NCBI RefSeq assembly: GCF_038502225.1
Contig: NW_027195259.1
Span: 10,001 to 74,000 of the forward strand
Reading direction: 5' to 3'
Length of the DNA: 64,000 nucleotides
Source of the DNA: Cherax quadricarinatus
Taxonomy: Eukaryota; Arthropoda; Malacostraca; Decapoda; Parastacidae
Notes under the pieces: generated by a model
The model's input: only the letters and a program-made list of their open reading frames with translations
Database searches by the model: none
Told to the model about the DNA's origin: nothing
Shown: piece by piece, positions 45,806 through 56,442 of the stretch
How the letters are laid out: every line of letters begins with the position of its first letter
Position numbering within the stretch: the first letter of the stretch is position 1
Program-made: the position numbers and the translations under genes

Positions 45806-48800
45806 GTGTCTAACGATAAACGTGAATGGCCTTAGAGCTGACGGTAAACGAGTATGGTTGGAGGATGTTTTGCGGCGTTTTAACATTGATGTGTGTTTTA
45901 TTCAAGAACACAATTTCAAGTATGGCAGAGAGTTGAGGCTGAACGGTTTTAGGATGTATGTTGGTAGTTCAGGGAAATTAAAGGGTGGGGTGGCAGTGGC
46001 AGTGAGGGAGTCCAGCCCATTCAACGGGCTCAAGAAGGAAGAGGGAGGGGAGGGGAGGGTGGTGAGGGTGGAGGGGATATGGGGTGAGATTAGAGTATGT
46101 TTTCTGGGGATATATATGCCGGCAGATAGTAACATACGGGTAAAGGTGAATTTTGTAAGGGAGGTTTTGCTTTTCTACATGCGGGGTTTACCAATGGTTT
46201 CTATAATAGGTGGGGATTGGAATTGTGTAATCAGGAATAAGGATGTGGAGCCGAGAGGGGCAGGGTGTGTGCTTGGGGTATTGAGGGATTTGTTGAAGGA
46301 TGCAGGGGTTTATGACATAGTCAGGGGCGATGGGTGGAAAGTAGAGCACACGTTTATGCGGAGGGGTTATGCGGCCAGGTTGGATCGTATATATATAACT
46401 CGAGATATAACAGTAGAACGTGTAATGACGATAGATTTAGGTTTTTCGGACCATCGTGCCGTTTTGGAAGAGATGGCATGGGAAGGGATGGTTCGTAGGT
46501 ACGTGGGTTATTGGAAAATGAATGTGAGGCTACTTCAGGGAGAGGGGGAGGGGTTGTTTTTTAGGAAATGGTGGAAGCAACTATGGGAGGCTCGCAACGA
46601 AGAGGAGGATGTCTTGGAATGGTGGGAGAAGCACGCTAAATTGCAGATTAGGGAGTATTACCAGCATAGAGGACGGGATGAGGCGAGGTGGAGGTATGGT
46701 TTACAGAAATATTTAGAGGGGCAGCTAAATGATTGTTATGAAAGGGGAGGGGGGGATAGACATGGAGAAATAGAGATTTTAAGGGGAAGATTGAGGGATA
46801 TACAAAATTCTCGTTTTGATGCGATACGTGTGAGGGAAGGTTTAGAGGAGGTTCTGTGGGGTGACAAACCGTCAGGATGTGTTTTGAAGAGATTTAGGAA
46901 TAGGCAACAGATGACCACGATTATGGGATTAGAGGTGTGTAAAGGGGTGGGGGGATATAGGGTGGGGCAGGTACTTAGTGCCACCGATGGAATGAGCAAT
47001 TATGCTGATTATTAGTTTAGGGAGAATTTTAAGCAGAGGGAGGGAGGAGAGAGGGAGGGAGAGATTCTGGGAGAAGGAATTCGAGGTATTTTAGGGGAGG
47101 AGGAGAGTGCGGTGATAGAGGGTAGGATCAGTGAGGAGGAGGTGGAGGAGGCGATAATGGGCTTGAGTAGGGGAAAAGCGCCGGGCATTGATGGAATTCC
47201 TAATGATTTCTATATTACACATTGGGATTGTATGAAGGAATGTCTGGTCCGGTTGTTTAACTGTATGAAGGAAAGGGGAGTGTTGGGGGAATCGCAGGGC
47301 ACGGGGGTAGTAGTTTTGGTCTATAAGGGAGGGGGGGGGAAGACCTTGGGTGCTATAGGGCGATCTCCCTCATGTGTGCAGATTATAAAGTTTTTGCGAA
47401 GGTTTTAGGTAACCGTATGAAAAAAGCGCTTGACCGAGTCCTACATAGAGGACAGTGTGGGATTCCAGGTCGAAGTAATGCGTGAGGGGCATGGAAGAAT
47501 TAAGGATTTTGTGGAGGGTAGACAATGGGGGGGGGGATCTTGGGGATTGATTGGAAGCAGGCTTAGGACAGTGTAGATAGACATATGTTGTGGTGTATTT
47601 TAAAAAACAGGGTTTTGGTGAAGAGATTGTGCGCTGGGCGACTACTTTGTATACGCCTGCAACGGTCAGGGTACAGGTTAATGGGAAGTTAGGGTTGCCA
47701 GTGCAGATGGGGATGGGTTTGCGACAGGGTTGCCCATTGTCTCAAATCCTCTTTGCATGCATGCAGGACCCTTTTTATAGGCTTATAGAGGAAGGAGTGT
47801 GGGAACAGGGAGAGGTGGGTCCTGGGAGATGTGGTATTGTGGGGTATGTGGATGACACCACAGTTTTGGTAGGAGGGGAAATAGGATTGGGGAATGTGGG
47901 ACGTATAATAGAGATTTATGGTGGGGCGACAGGGATGAGGGTTAATGGAGCAAAGTCAAAGTTATTAGAAGTAGGCACGTGGGTGGGAGGAAGGGTTTGG
48001 GGGAACAGTATGGATGGAACGTAGTGGATAGAATTAAGATATGTGGGGTTGTGTATATGGCGGACGCTGGGGAGGCACAGAGAATAAATTCCAAGGAAGT
48101 AGTGAGTAGAGCGATGGGTAGGATGCGCGGGTGGAGGGCTGGGGATGTAACATTGCAGCAGAGGGTGGTGGTAGTAAATACACTTGTGTACAGTAAAGTG
48201 TGGGGCGTGGCAGAAATATATCCCCCGAGGTCGTGTGATATTCAGGAACTGGAGAGGGTGGTTTTGAGGTATGTGTGGGGTTATGGGAAGCCATGGCTAC
48301 GGAAGGAGGTGGTGATGATGGGTGTGCGGCAGGGTGGGCTGGGTCTTATACTTTTGGACATACGAGTGAAGGCAGTGTATGTGAAGCAGCGGTACTTGAG
48401 GGTGGGAGGGAAGAGGGGTAGAAGGGTGGGAGAGGTCATGAAGGATGTGCGAAAATGGTGGAAGGGAAAGGCACTACTGGAGTGTGAAGATATGGTGCGA
48501 AATTTGTTGGCAGTAAGGGAAGCAAAAAAAGTAAGGGTAAGTAGGCTTGGGAGGACAGGTTGGCAGGGTACAGTGATACAGGGAGTAGCTACATACCCAA
48601 TGTATGATTGGAGGGGCATTTGGGAAGACTTTCGGAAGATCAGATTAAAGCCAAGGGTTCGTGAAGTGGTTTATAGATTCTTTATGGGAATTCTAGCTAC
48701 AAGGTCAGTGCTATATAGAATGGGTTATGTAGGTGCTGGCACTTGTTTGCATTGTGAGGAAGAGGAGACGGCTTTTCATGCCATATATTTTTTGTGAAAA

Positions 48801-49134
48801 CTTGGGTTTTGTAAGGGCATGGTTAGCGAGAGTTCTGGGTATAGTGGCGGGAGGGGGGAGAAACTTTCAGACTTTGAAGGCTTTGCATTTTGATGTGGGA
48901 GGGGTTTCCAAGGACATTCGGAGGGCAGTGATGTATGTAGTGGCAGATTTTTTGTATGTGTCTTGGTGCATGCGGGAGGTGGGGGGTGAATATAGGGTGC
49001 GGGCACTTGCAGCGAGTGTGTATCGTACAGTATGCAGAAATAGGCTACTATATGGGAGGTTGTGGGTAAATAGTTTTCCCTTGGGTTATCGTAATCTGAC
49101 GGTAGGTGTAATGTTAGGGTTGGGTGTAGTTTAG
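45798..49134 (+). pseudogene. LINE E ORF2, at least five breaks
   Basis: Starts IFKCLTINVNGLR with no AUG. Endonuclease motifs FIQEHN, GGDWNCVI and FSDHRAVLEEM are intact. A TAG at 47013 replaces the Trp of YADYWF. Frameshifts follow near 47340, 47500-47590 and 47990. The RT motif GYVDDTTVLV is kept at about 47840, as is GLRQGCPLSQILFACMQ. The C-terminal finger CLHCEEEETAFHAIYFL has lost its last cysteine at a frameshift near 48795. The last frame ends at 49134. Confidence 0.88.
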
Positions 49135-50779
49135 AGCTGGATTGGGCTGGTTCTCCCTAAACTGGCATTCTTGTTCTTTTTTGAGATTAGTGGAGGATGG
49201 AAGGTGGAATAAAAGCGTGTGGTAGTGGAGCATATGGGTGTAAAGTCGTTAGGAATGAAGGGGGGCGTAGGGGGGGGGTGAACTGGTGACATTTGGTTAA
49301 GAGACAGGGGTTCTATGACTTTCGACGTCAGGTACGAACTTGAGCATGGAAGGGAACGTGAGTTTGTGTTTTTTTAATACAGATAGCATGGGGTCAGGGG
49401 ATGGCAGGGGGTGGCTTTCTGAAGTGTCTTTTGCCAGGTTGGTTTTGTTAATGATTGAGGTAGTACTGCCCGGTACATGTTTTATTAGGAGCCATAAGTT
49501 ATATTGTGTAACTTAGTGCGTGACAGAGTAAGTCTGATATTGCTCTGGAACATTGTTAATAAACATATATATCTTGTTGAACATAATAATACATAAAAAA
49601 TGGGAATATGTATTAGTGAGTGAGCTACAATTTCTAGTGTACTGTTACCATATTAGTTGGTATTCTTCACTTTGTCAAATAATTACTATCTATATATTGT
49701 TATAAGTTATTTATGTTAGTTCTTATTTTATACGATTTAAGTGAACAAATGTAAGGTGTTGTGACGTCTAGTGCAAGTGGCATTTATCTTGCACTGGGGA
49801 AAAGGGGAAGTGTAAAGTAAATATGATTGGATCATAACGAAATGTCATTGGATATATGTACACTGTATTTAGAAGACGGGAAGGATTGTGAGGATTGTCA
49901 ATATATGTATTAATTCTTATGTAAATTTCATGGAACTCAGGGTGATAACAATGTACACCTATTAGTCGGATAAGTATTGATATTATTATGCTTATTGTAA
50001 TATAATTGATTGATGAAATGTATAATTTGGTTTTTAGTTTGGAGTAAAGAGATAAAAAGCATAGGGGATGGGGGATATTTTGTAAGCACAAAGATTAATC
50101 AGCAGTATGTATTTAGAAAATGTAAAAAAATTATTTTTCTGTGGAGGAGACGATAAGGGGTTCTTATATTCCTTTATGTTATTGTATTTTAATGTATTTT
50201 TAAATTCAATGACTGATGGAGGTTATGAGTGGTGACGGCAGACACAGTTACTAGGTATGTGGGGGGGGGTGTGAAGAGTCAGCGGTAGTGTATTAAACCC
50301 ACCACCGTCCACGATATTGATTGTTATTATGGGGTATATGAGGGTTAGGGTGTGGATTGGTTTCTTTGGTGGATGTGTGCCATCATGTTCAGACATTCCT
50401 TGTATTATAGTCAGCCTTTTAGATGGCTGGATTGTGTTTATACATGTTGTCAATGATATCCTTAATGCTCTAATAAATGTATAAGAGATGTCAATGAGTA
50501 TACTAAGGTGAAAGTGGTATGTTTTTCAAAGGGGGGGGAGTAAGCATTACTAGGTAGGACTATCGTTTTTATTATAAGACCATCTTTTCACGTGAAGTAC
50601 AGTACATAAAAGTAGTGTTTGGAGTGCAGCAGCCAATTCTGATGTCATTATATAAGTGCTTCTTTGGTATTTGTGTAGTCACTGCAGATTATCGTTTTAC
50701 TGCTTGTGTCTTCTTACATATTGATTATGTACCCATATATGTTTTGTACCTGAGTTTTAAATAAAATATAAAAAAAAAA
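49135..50779 (+). other. LINE E 3' UTR
   Basis: Non-coding, with G-rich runs near 49260 and 50260, ending in AAATAAAATAT and a short A tail. It is about twice the length of the D 3' UTR. Confidence 0.7.
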
Positions 50780-50783
50780 TTTT

Positions 50784-50999
50784 AATGTTGGAATTGGGTC
50801 GTAGTCGAGCAATATTAGAATTACTGCGTCAGTTCCATTGATATTCAAAAAATCTTTCCTACATTTAGCTTTAATTGTTGAATCTGGCATCAAACCATGA
50901 TCAACAATTTAACGAATGATATCAAATTTTGTCATATGCATGAGAACAGACAAACACATGCTGGCACAATGTCTTGCGACTGATTCAAAGATCTCACTA
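50784..50999 (-). pseudogene. Decayed coding block, possible exon
   Basis: The minus frame reads SEIFESVARHCASMCLSVLM, a stop, then DHGLMPDSTIKAKCRKDFL and AVILILLDYDPIPTLK, and runs into LINE E. Upstream, tgatttgccttag resembles a 3' splice site, although an unspliced viral or transposon gene is equally possible. Family not recognised. Confidence 0.4.
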
Positions 51000-51307
51000 A
51001 GGCAAATCAGTTTCAATTTTAATAACTTTTTTCATGTTGGATTTATATGCCATAACTACACAATAACCAATAAATCAATTTATGGCTGGGTTAGGACAAT
51101 TAATTGTGCTAGTTTTATACAGTTCCAGCTTACTGGGGTTGTTTAGTTTGTGAACAGAGGTTATAATAAGTGGCTATGGAACGGCTGCAGTGACGACACC
51201 TGCGATACTTGGTAAAAAAAAAAATGGGATTTCCAACGTTATAATCAAGTCTTCTTTGAGTCACTCTGCAACAAGACAGTTATATTTATCATCTATAAAA
51301 CTATTTG

Positions 51308-51381
51308 TAGAGCACGAGATAGCTCTGCATGTAGAGCACGATATAGCTCTGCATGTAGAGCACGAGATAGCTCTGCATGTA
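51308..51381. repeat. 24-bp tandem repeat, 3 copies
   Basis: Units marked gtagagcacgagatagctct. Each contains agagc and gctct, so each can fold on itself. Confidence 0.9.
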
Positions 51382-51446
51382 AACTCTGGTCACTCTATAT
51401 AAAAGAATTAATGTTTGGCAGCATAAAAGAAGTGGGTTACTTGAAA

Positions 51447-51650
51447 TTGATCCCAACTTAACTGGCAGAGGTAATTTGATCCCAACTTAACTGGCAGAGG
51501 TAATTTGATCCCAACTTAACTGGCAGAGGTAATTTGATCCCAACTTAACTGGCAGAGGTAATTTGATCCCAACTTAACTGGCAGAGGTAATTTGATCCCA
51601 ACTTAACTGGCAGAGGTAATTTGATCCCAACTTAACTGGCAGAGGTAATT
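51447..51650. repeat. 29-bp tandem repeat, 7 copies
   Basis: Almost identical units beginning gatcccaacttaactggcag. Confidence 0.95.
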
Positions 51651-52301
51651 TCGGATATATAGTTAATGAACAGGATTTATGAGAACATTTTTACTCTGAT
51701 AAAAAAAAAAATATTGCTTCCATTAATACAATGGATAGTTTTGTTGAGAAGATTCCATACACGGGAAATAAATGGCTGCGGGAGAGAATTTTTTTAGCAA
51801 TGGCCCTTATTACGAACACAGGTGTAGTTAGTGACCCGGACACCTGGCTGTAGCACCATAACCAAGGTAGGAACGAGAAAAAAGACAGCAGAATAAATAC
51901 TTATATTTCCTTCACCAAACAGCAAGCAGATATGTATAATATAGATAGAGAATACTTAAAATAAGGCAAATGTAAGCAAGAGAGACGGTAAGAACCGTTG
52001 AGACAAGACATGGAGGTAAGTCTGCCAATGTTGAGTTACAAGTGTGCCACAACGCTTCTCAACTTTGGCGGACTTCTTTGTCATTGGCTGGTTGAACCAA
52101 GGTGCTAGCATAATGAGGGACCTCTACTCATGTATACACTTAGCACCTGGTTCACTGGTCGGGAGAACATGCCTATGTGAGTGTGTGACATAAGCTGAAT
52201 TAAATGTAAAATGTAACGTACTCTTGGCATGTCACAGCCCTTTTGCCACCCTACCTATATCGGGGGGGGGGGGTTGAATATTATGTTGTTTGGACTGAAT
52301 C
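51651..52301. other. Non-coding, no gene seen
   Basis: A G-run lies at 52262-52272. No supported ORF or recognised repeat. Confidence 0.45.
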
Positions 52302-52668
52302 TCAAGAAGCAGAGTGTTCTTTTAAACCATTAGCAACTAATCGCCTGTATGTATTGTATGGATCTAGGCAGTATTGAGCTAACCTCAGTTCCCAGTATAT
52401 TTCCACTATATTTAATTTGTTCTGAAAAATCAATTTGTAAAGGGTTTGCATTAGTTTGACCCGCTTGACATTATAATCACCCGTTGACAAGCCTAGGTTT
52501 GTATTTATATTAGAAAAAAGTCTTGGATTAGATTTAGGAAATACAATTACGTGTGAAGATGATGTAGACATGACGATGTTAAAGTTTTGAAAGAATTTAT
52601 GAAGGTTGTGAATAATGTATACAGCAGCAAGTTGATGTTTATGCCAGAGATCAGTCGGAGGATTTTAC
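52302..52668 (-). CDS. Unassigned open frame of about 120 codons
   Basis: Open from about 52668, with an ATG at 52571 and a stop at 52302. Upstream of the ATG the frame reads LWHKHQLAAVYIIHNLHKFF; downstream, VKLMQTLYKLIFQNKLNIVE, then IYWELRLAQYCLDPYNTYRR. That is protein-like despite the AT-rich DNA. It is divergent from the kinase-like fragment at 52785. No known domain recognised. An internal or partial gene is likely. Confidence 0.4.
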
Positions 52669-52784
52669 CTCTTGTAGGTTTTTCCACACAAGTGATTTTT
52701 TTTTCTAGGGTTTATGCGACCGGTAAACACATGTAGTTGTGTCTACTCAAATTTTTCAAGTATAATTTTATTTCAGTTTAATAG

Positions 52785-53085
52785 CTTTTAGGTTTCTTAT
52801 ATGCATTATTTTGAAGGTTGCCATGGTAACGGAAAAAGTACTCAAGCTGCGTCGATGACCAATTATCTGAATAATATAAGAATGAATTGTTTAAGAAGCA
52901 AGACGCCAGGTGGAACACTGCTTGCTGGAAATATATGATTTCCATTATTATGATCACAGGAAGGATTCAGTAACAGAATTTGCAGTCTTTAGTGTTGTAA
53001 GTTGAGATCTTTTAGAGAAGAGAGTTACTGTGATATGCGATTCATTTCTTGATTCTTCATTAGTATATCATGGCATTAAAAAAAA
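52785..53085 (+). pseudogene. Thymidylate kinase-like fragment, broken
   Basis: The frame from 52801 has the P-loop FEGCHGNGKSTQAA, followed about 20 residues later by TPGGTLLAG, then a TGA at 52936. Further on, another frame gives LLEKRVTVICDSFLDSS and then LVYHG (about 53005-53075), matching the DR(Y/F)..SS..YQG region of thymidylate kinases, with the Arg replaced by Ser. The three blocks come in the family's normal order and spacing. The enzyme phosphorylates dTMP. The stops mean it is dead. It could be a processed host pseudogene or a relic of a DNA virus. Confidence 0.65.
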
Positions 53086-53267
53086 TCATTGGATATAGAC
53101 ATGATGATTGATATGCATCAAGATTTACTTGGGAATTTATAGCCATCAGTATCATTTTTTTTTTAATTTGGAGCCGGAAATATTGGTCGAGTAGTAAATT
53201 ATCTTTGGCAACAACTAAGTAGCGGTTGTTAGGTAAGACACATATGCAACAGTTAGACAACTTTATT

Positions 53268-53307
53268 CCGAAACGTTTCGCCTACACAGTAGGCTTCTTC
53301 AGTCGAA
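53268..53307 (-). ncRNA. Hammerhead-like core, inverted unit
   Basis: On the minus strand CTGAAGA, stem GCCTA/TAGGC and GAAACG are the same as in the two direct units of this element. Confidence 0.4.
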
Positions 53308-53952
53308 TACAGAAAGTAGGCAGGAACAGTAGAGATATGAAGACGATGTAATCAGTCCATCACCCTTGTAGTCGTAGAATTTGAGGTTGTCAGTCCCTCG
53401 GCCTGGAGAAGTTCAGTTCCATAGTCAGGAACTATCTGAAGATCAAGCGACAGTGCGGAGACTTAAATACTGTCGGAAGGAGAGGTGCAGAGTAGTAGTA
53501 GTAGTAGTAGTAGTAATGAGAATGTAGCCACTGAGAGGTCATGTCCCTCTCAGATCCAACACTTCTCACTTGAAAAGCTTGTCCAAGGTGTTTTCTGTAC
53601 CAAGATGCCATGTGTTGCAGTGTGTGACAAGATGAACATGCAACACATGGCATCTTGGTACAGAAAATACCTTGGACAAGCTTTTCAAGTGAGAAGTGTT
53701 GGATCTGAGAGGGACATGACCTCTCTGTGGCTACATTCTCATTACTACTACTACTACTACTACCCTGCACCTCTCCTTCCGACAGTATTTAAGTCTCCGC
53801 ACTGTCGCTTGATCTTCAGATAGTTCCTGACTATGGAACTGAACTTCTCCAGGCCGAGGGACTGACAACCTCAAATTCTACGACTACAAGGGTGATGGAC
53901 TGATTACATCGTCTTCACATCTCTACTGTTCCTGCCTACTTTCTGTATTCGA

Positions 53953-53995
53953 CTGAAGAAGCCTACTGTGTAGGCGAAACGTTTCGGAATAAGGT
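53953..53995 (+). ncRNA. Hammerhead-like core, direct unit 1
   Basis: CTGAAGA (53953-53959), stem GCCTA-CTGTG-TAGGC (53961-53975), GAAA (53976-53979). Compared with 25304, both sides of stem II gained a pairing base, which is covariation. Confidence 0.45.
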
Positions 53996-54385
53996 TGTCT
54001 AACTGTTGCATATGTGTCTTACCTAACAACCTGTCGGTATTGTATACCATTTTGATGTTCATCTTGTCAGACACTGCAACACATGGCATCTTGGTACAGA
54101 AAACACCTTGGACAAGCTTTTCAAGTGAGAAGTGTTGGATCTGAGAGGGACATGACCTCTCAGTGGCTACATTCCCATTACTACTACTACTACTACTCTG
54201 CACCTCTCCTTCCGACAGTATTTAAGTCTCCGCACTGTCGCTTGATCTTCAGATAGTTCCTGACTATGGAACTGAACTTCTCCAGGCCGAGGGACTGACA
54301 ACCTCAAATTCTACGACTACAAGGGTGATGGACTGATTACATCGTCTTCACATCTCTACTGTTCCTGCCTACTTTCTGTATTCGA

Positions 54386-54428
54386 CTGAAGAAGCCTACT
54401 GTGTAGGCGAAACGTTTCGGAATAAAGT
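54386..54428 (+). ncRNA. Hammerhead-like core, direct unit 2
   Basis: CTGAAGA (54386-54392), GCCTA-CTGTG-TAGGC (54394-54408), GAAA (54409-54412), identical to unit 1. Confidence 0.45.
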
Positions 54429-54787
54429 TGTCTAACTGTTGCATATGTGTCTTACCTAACAGCCTGTCGGTATTGTATACCATTTTGATGTTCAACTAAG
54501 TAGCTGTATATTTTCTGTGGTACTTTGCCCGAGATCACACTCGCCGGATGTTATCTGGCATCATCGTTCTGTATTGCCTGGACTTTCCTCTATAACAACA
54601 ACCATAACAACCATCCAGTTACCTGCATGTCATTCAATATAATATTTTCAAAAATTAGGTGAGAACGGTGTTAAGGTTGTTTTTGCACGATGTTGACATT
54701 GAATAGTAACGAATGAATATACGCTATTTGTATGTAAATACTTTTATTTTAATAAAAGGAGAAGAAATACATTTTGTTAAAAATAGA

Positions 54788-55597
54788 GGTGATAGCGACA
54801 TACAGTTGTGAAGGTCACAATAGAAGTACAAGTGATAGCGACATACAGTTGTGAAGGTCACAATAGAAGTACAAGTGATAGCGACATACAGTCGTGAAGG
54901 TCACAATAGAAGTACAAGTGATAGCGACATGCAGTTGTGAAGGTCACAATAGAAGTACAAGTGATAGCGACATACAGTTGTGAAGGTCACAATAGAAGTA
55001 CAAGTGATAGCGACATACAGTTGTGAAGGTCACAATAGAAGTACAAGTGATAGCGACATACAGTCGTGAAGGTCACAATAGAAGTACAAGTGATAGCGAC
55101 ATACAGTTGTGAAGGTCACAATAGAAGTACAAGTGATAGCGACATACAGTTGTGAAGGTCACAATAGAAGTACAAGTGATAGCGACATACAGTTGTGAAG
55201 GTCACAATAGAAGTACAAGTGATAGCGACATACAGTTGTGAAGGTCACAATAGAAGTACAAGTGATAACGACATACAGTTGTGAAGGTCACAATAGAAGT
55301 ACAAGTGATAGCGACATGCAGTTGTGAAGGTCACAATAGAAGTACAAGTGATAGCGACATACAGTTGTGAAGGTCACAATAGAAGTACAAGTGATAGCGA
55401 CATACAGATGTGAAGGTCACAATAGAAGTACAAGTGATAGCGACATACAGTTGTGAAGGTCACAATAGAAGTACAAGTGATAGCGACATACAGTTGTGAA
55501 GGTCACAATAGAAGTACAAGTGATAGCGACATGCAGTTGTGAAGGTCACAATAGAAGTACAAGTGATAGCGACATACAGTTGTGAAGGTCACAATAA
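54788..55597. repeat. 43-bp minisatellite, about 19 copies
   Basis: Highly uniform units marked gatagcgacatacagttgtg. Rare variants are acatgcag, cagtcgtg, gataacg and cagatgtg. Confidence 0.95.
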
Positions 55598-55614
55598 AGA
55601 CACACCCTCATATC

Positions 55615-55746
55615 ACACAAATAACCCGCACATAGAAGAGAGGAGCTTACGACGACGTTTCGGTCCGACTTGGACCAGTTCTTCGGTCCAAATCGGACCG
55701 AAACGTCGTCGTAAGCTCCTCTCTTCTATGTGCGGGTTATTTGTGT
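55615..55746. repeat. Perfect palindrome, 54-bp arms, 24-nt centre
   Basis: 55615-55668 and 55693-55746 are exact reverse complements. The centre itself contains ttggacc and ggtccaa. Each arm, read outward, carries ggaccGAAACGtcgtCGTA. Confidence 0.95.
55640..55686 (-). ncRNA. Hammerhead-like ribozyme candidate in palindrome
   Basis: On the minus strand: CCGAAGA (55686-55680, one change from CUGANGA), stem II ggtcc/ggacc, GAAA (55661-55658), then ACG-UCGU-CGU-A (55658-55648), a 3-bp stem III closing the cleavage-site UA. The following agctcctctc would be the 3' strand of stem I. The U4-to-C change may inactivate it. Confidence 0.5.
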
Positions 55747-56442
55747 ATCGTTCCTGTCACGGTATTGTGCCTGTATTTTGTTATTTCCCCTCATATTACC
55801 CGGTAATCATGATAATTTCTCGTTAATATATAAAAGATTTATTACATATTGCAGTCTTGGTTTGGGCCATGGGCATACGAATAATTGTATAATTATAATC
55901 GTGGGGGTGCACTAAACCTGTAGGATTATACAGCGCATGTGAGGGGGGAATGGAAGGTATTCAGGCTCAGTGCAGGGAACCGGAGCACAGATCCAATTCC
56001 CTAGATCAAGAGCCCCTCACCAGTGTCAAGGAACTTCCCTTTAGGGGATTATGCGGTATAAATAATGAAAAACACTGGAATCTAGCATAAAAGTTAGTTT
56101 GCTACTTATTAGAGTTGTGATGTAGAGTATGTTACATTACAATGTTACATTACAATGTTACATTACAATGTTACCAATGTTTCAGTTAAAATATAAGCAA
56201 AATTCTAGTCTGTGTTGGTATTAGTTATTGTTTAACTGAAAATCATTTTAAAGAATTATCCCAGATAATTAAGAACATAATTAAGAACATAATTAAGAAC
56301 ATAAGGAAACATTCTATAACTATTGAAAAATAATTAATAAAATGTCGGGTTTCATTTTTTATTAAGAATTAACAACGTACGCTTATTTTTTTAGGGAAAT
56401 TTGTTCGGAGACTAAACGGTTTGAATCCAATGCAATAAAAAC
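55747..56442. other. Non-coding; inverted LINE/SINE tail at 55880-56045
   Basis: On the minus strand, 55880-56045 matches the tail repeat with tttagtgcaccccc and an upstream body (gctcttgatctagggaattg). The remainder is AT-rich with short 'aatgttacatt' and 'aagaacataatt' repetitions. No gene. Confidence 0.5.

Larger units (their letters stand above)
44526..50779 (+). mobile_element. Tx1/L1-like LINE copy E, full length, decayed
   Basis: The 5' end ccattgtcctcttcgc aligns with BF and D. It has a leader of about 90 nt, ORF1 from 44615, ORF2 to 49134, a 3' UTR of about 1.6 kb, and a tail gttttaaataaaatat plus poly(A) ending at 50779. Both ORFs are broken. I did not find a clear target duplication. 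It separates two pieces of a minus-strand coding block. Confidence 0.88.
53212..54504 (+). mobile_element. Retrozyme/Penelope-type short element 4 with 12-bp duplications
   Basis: caactaagtagc at 53212-53223 recurs at 54493-54504. Inside are one inverted unit (53224-53635) and two direct units (about 53641-54075 and 54077-54492). The hammerhead-like cores are 433 bp apart. Each unit contains tatttaagtctccgcac, gggactgacaacctc and a (TAC)n run that differs by one triplet. No ORF: short open frames across the (TAC)n are artefacts. Confidence 0.75.

Noticed and set aside
44526..50779. Target-site duplication of LINE E
   Set aside because: Flanks ...ggataat and ttttaatgttgg do not match convincingly; a small deletion at insertion is possible.
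53485..54203. Short frames across the (TAC)n/(AGT)n runs
   Set aside because: They fall inside the inverted and direct units of element 4 and appear on both strands.
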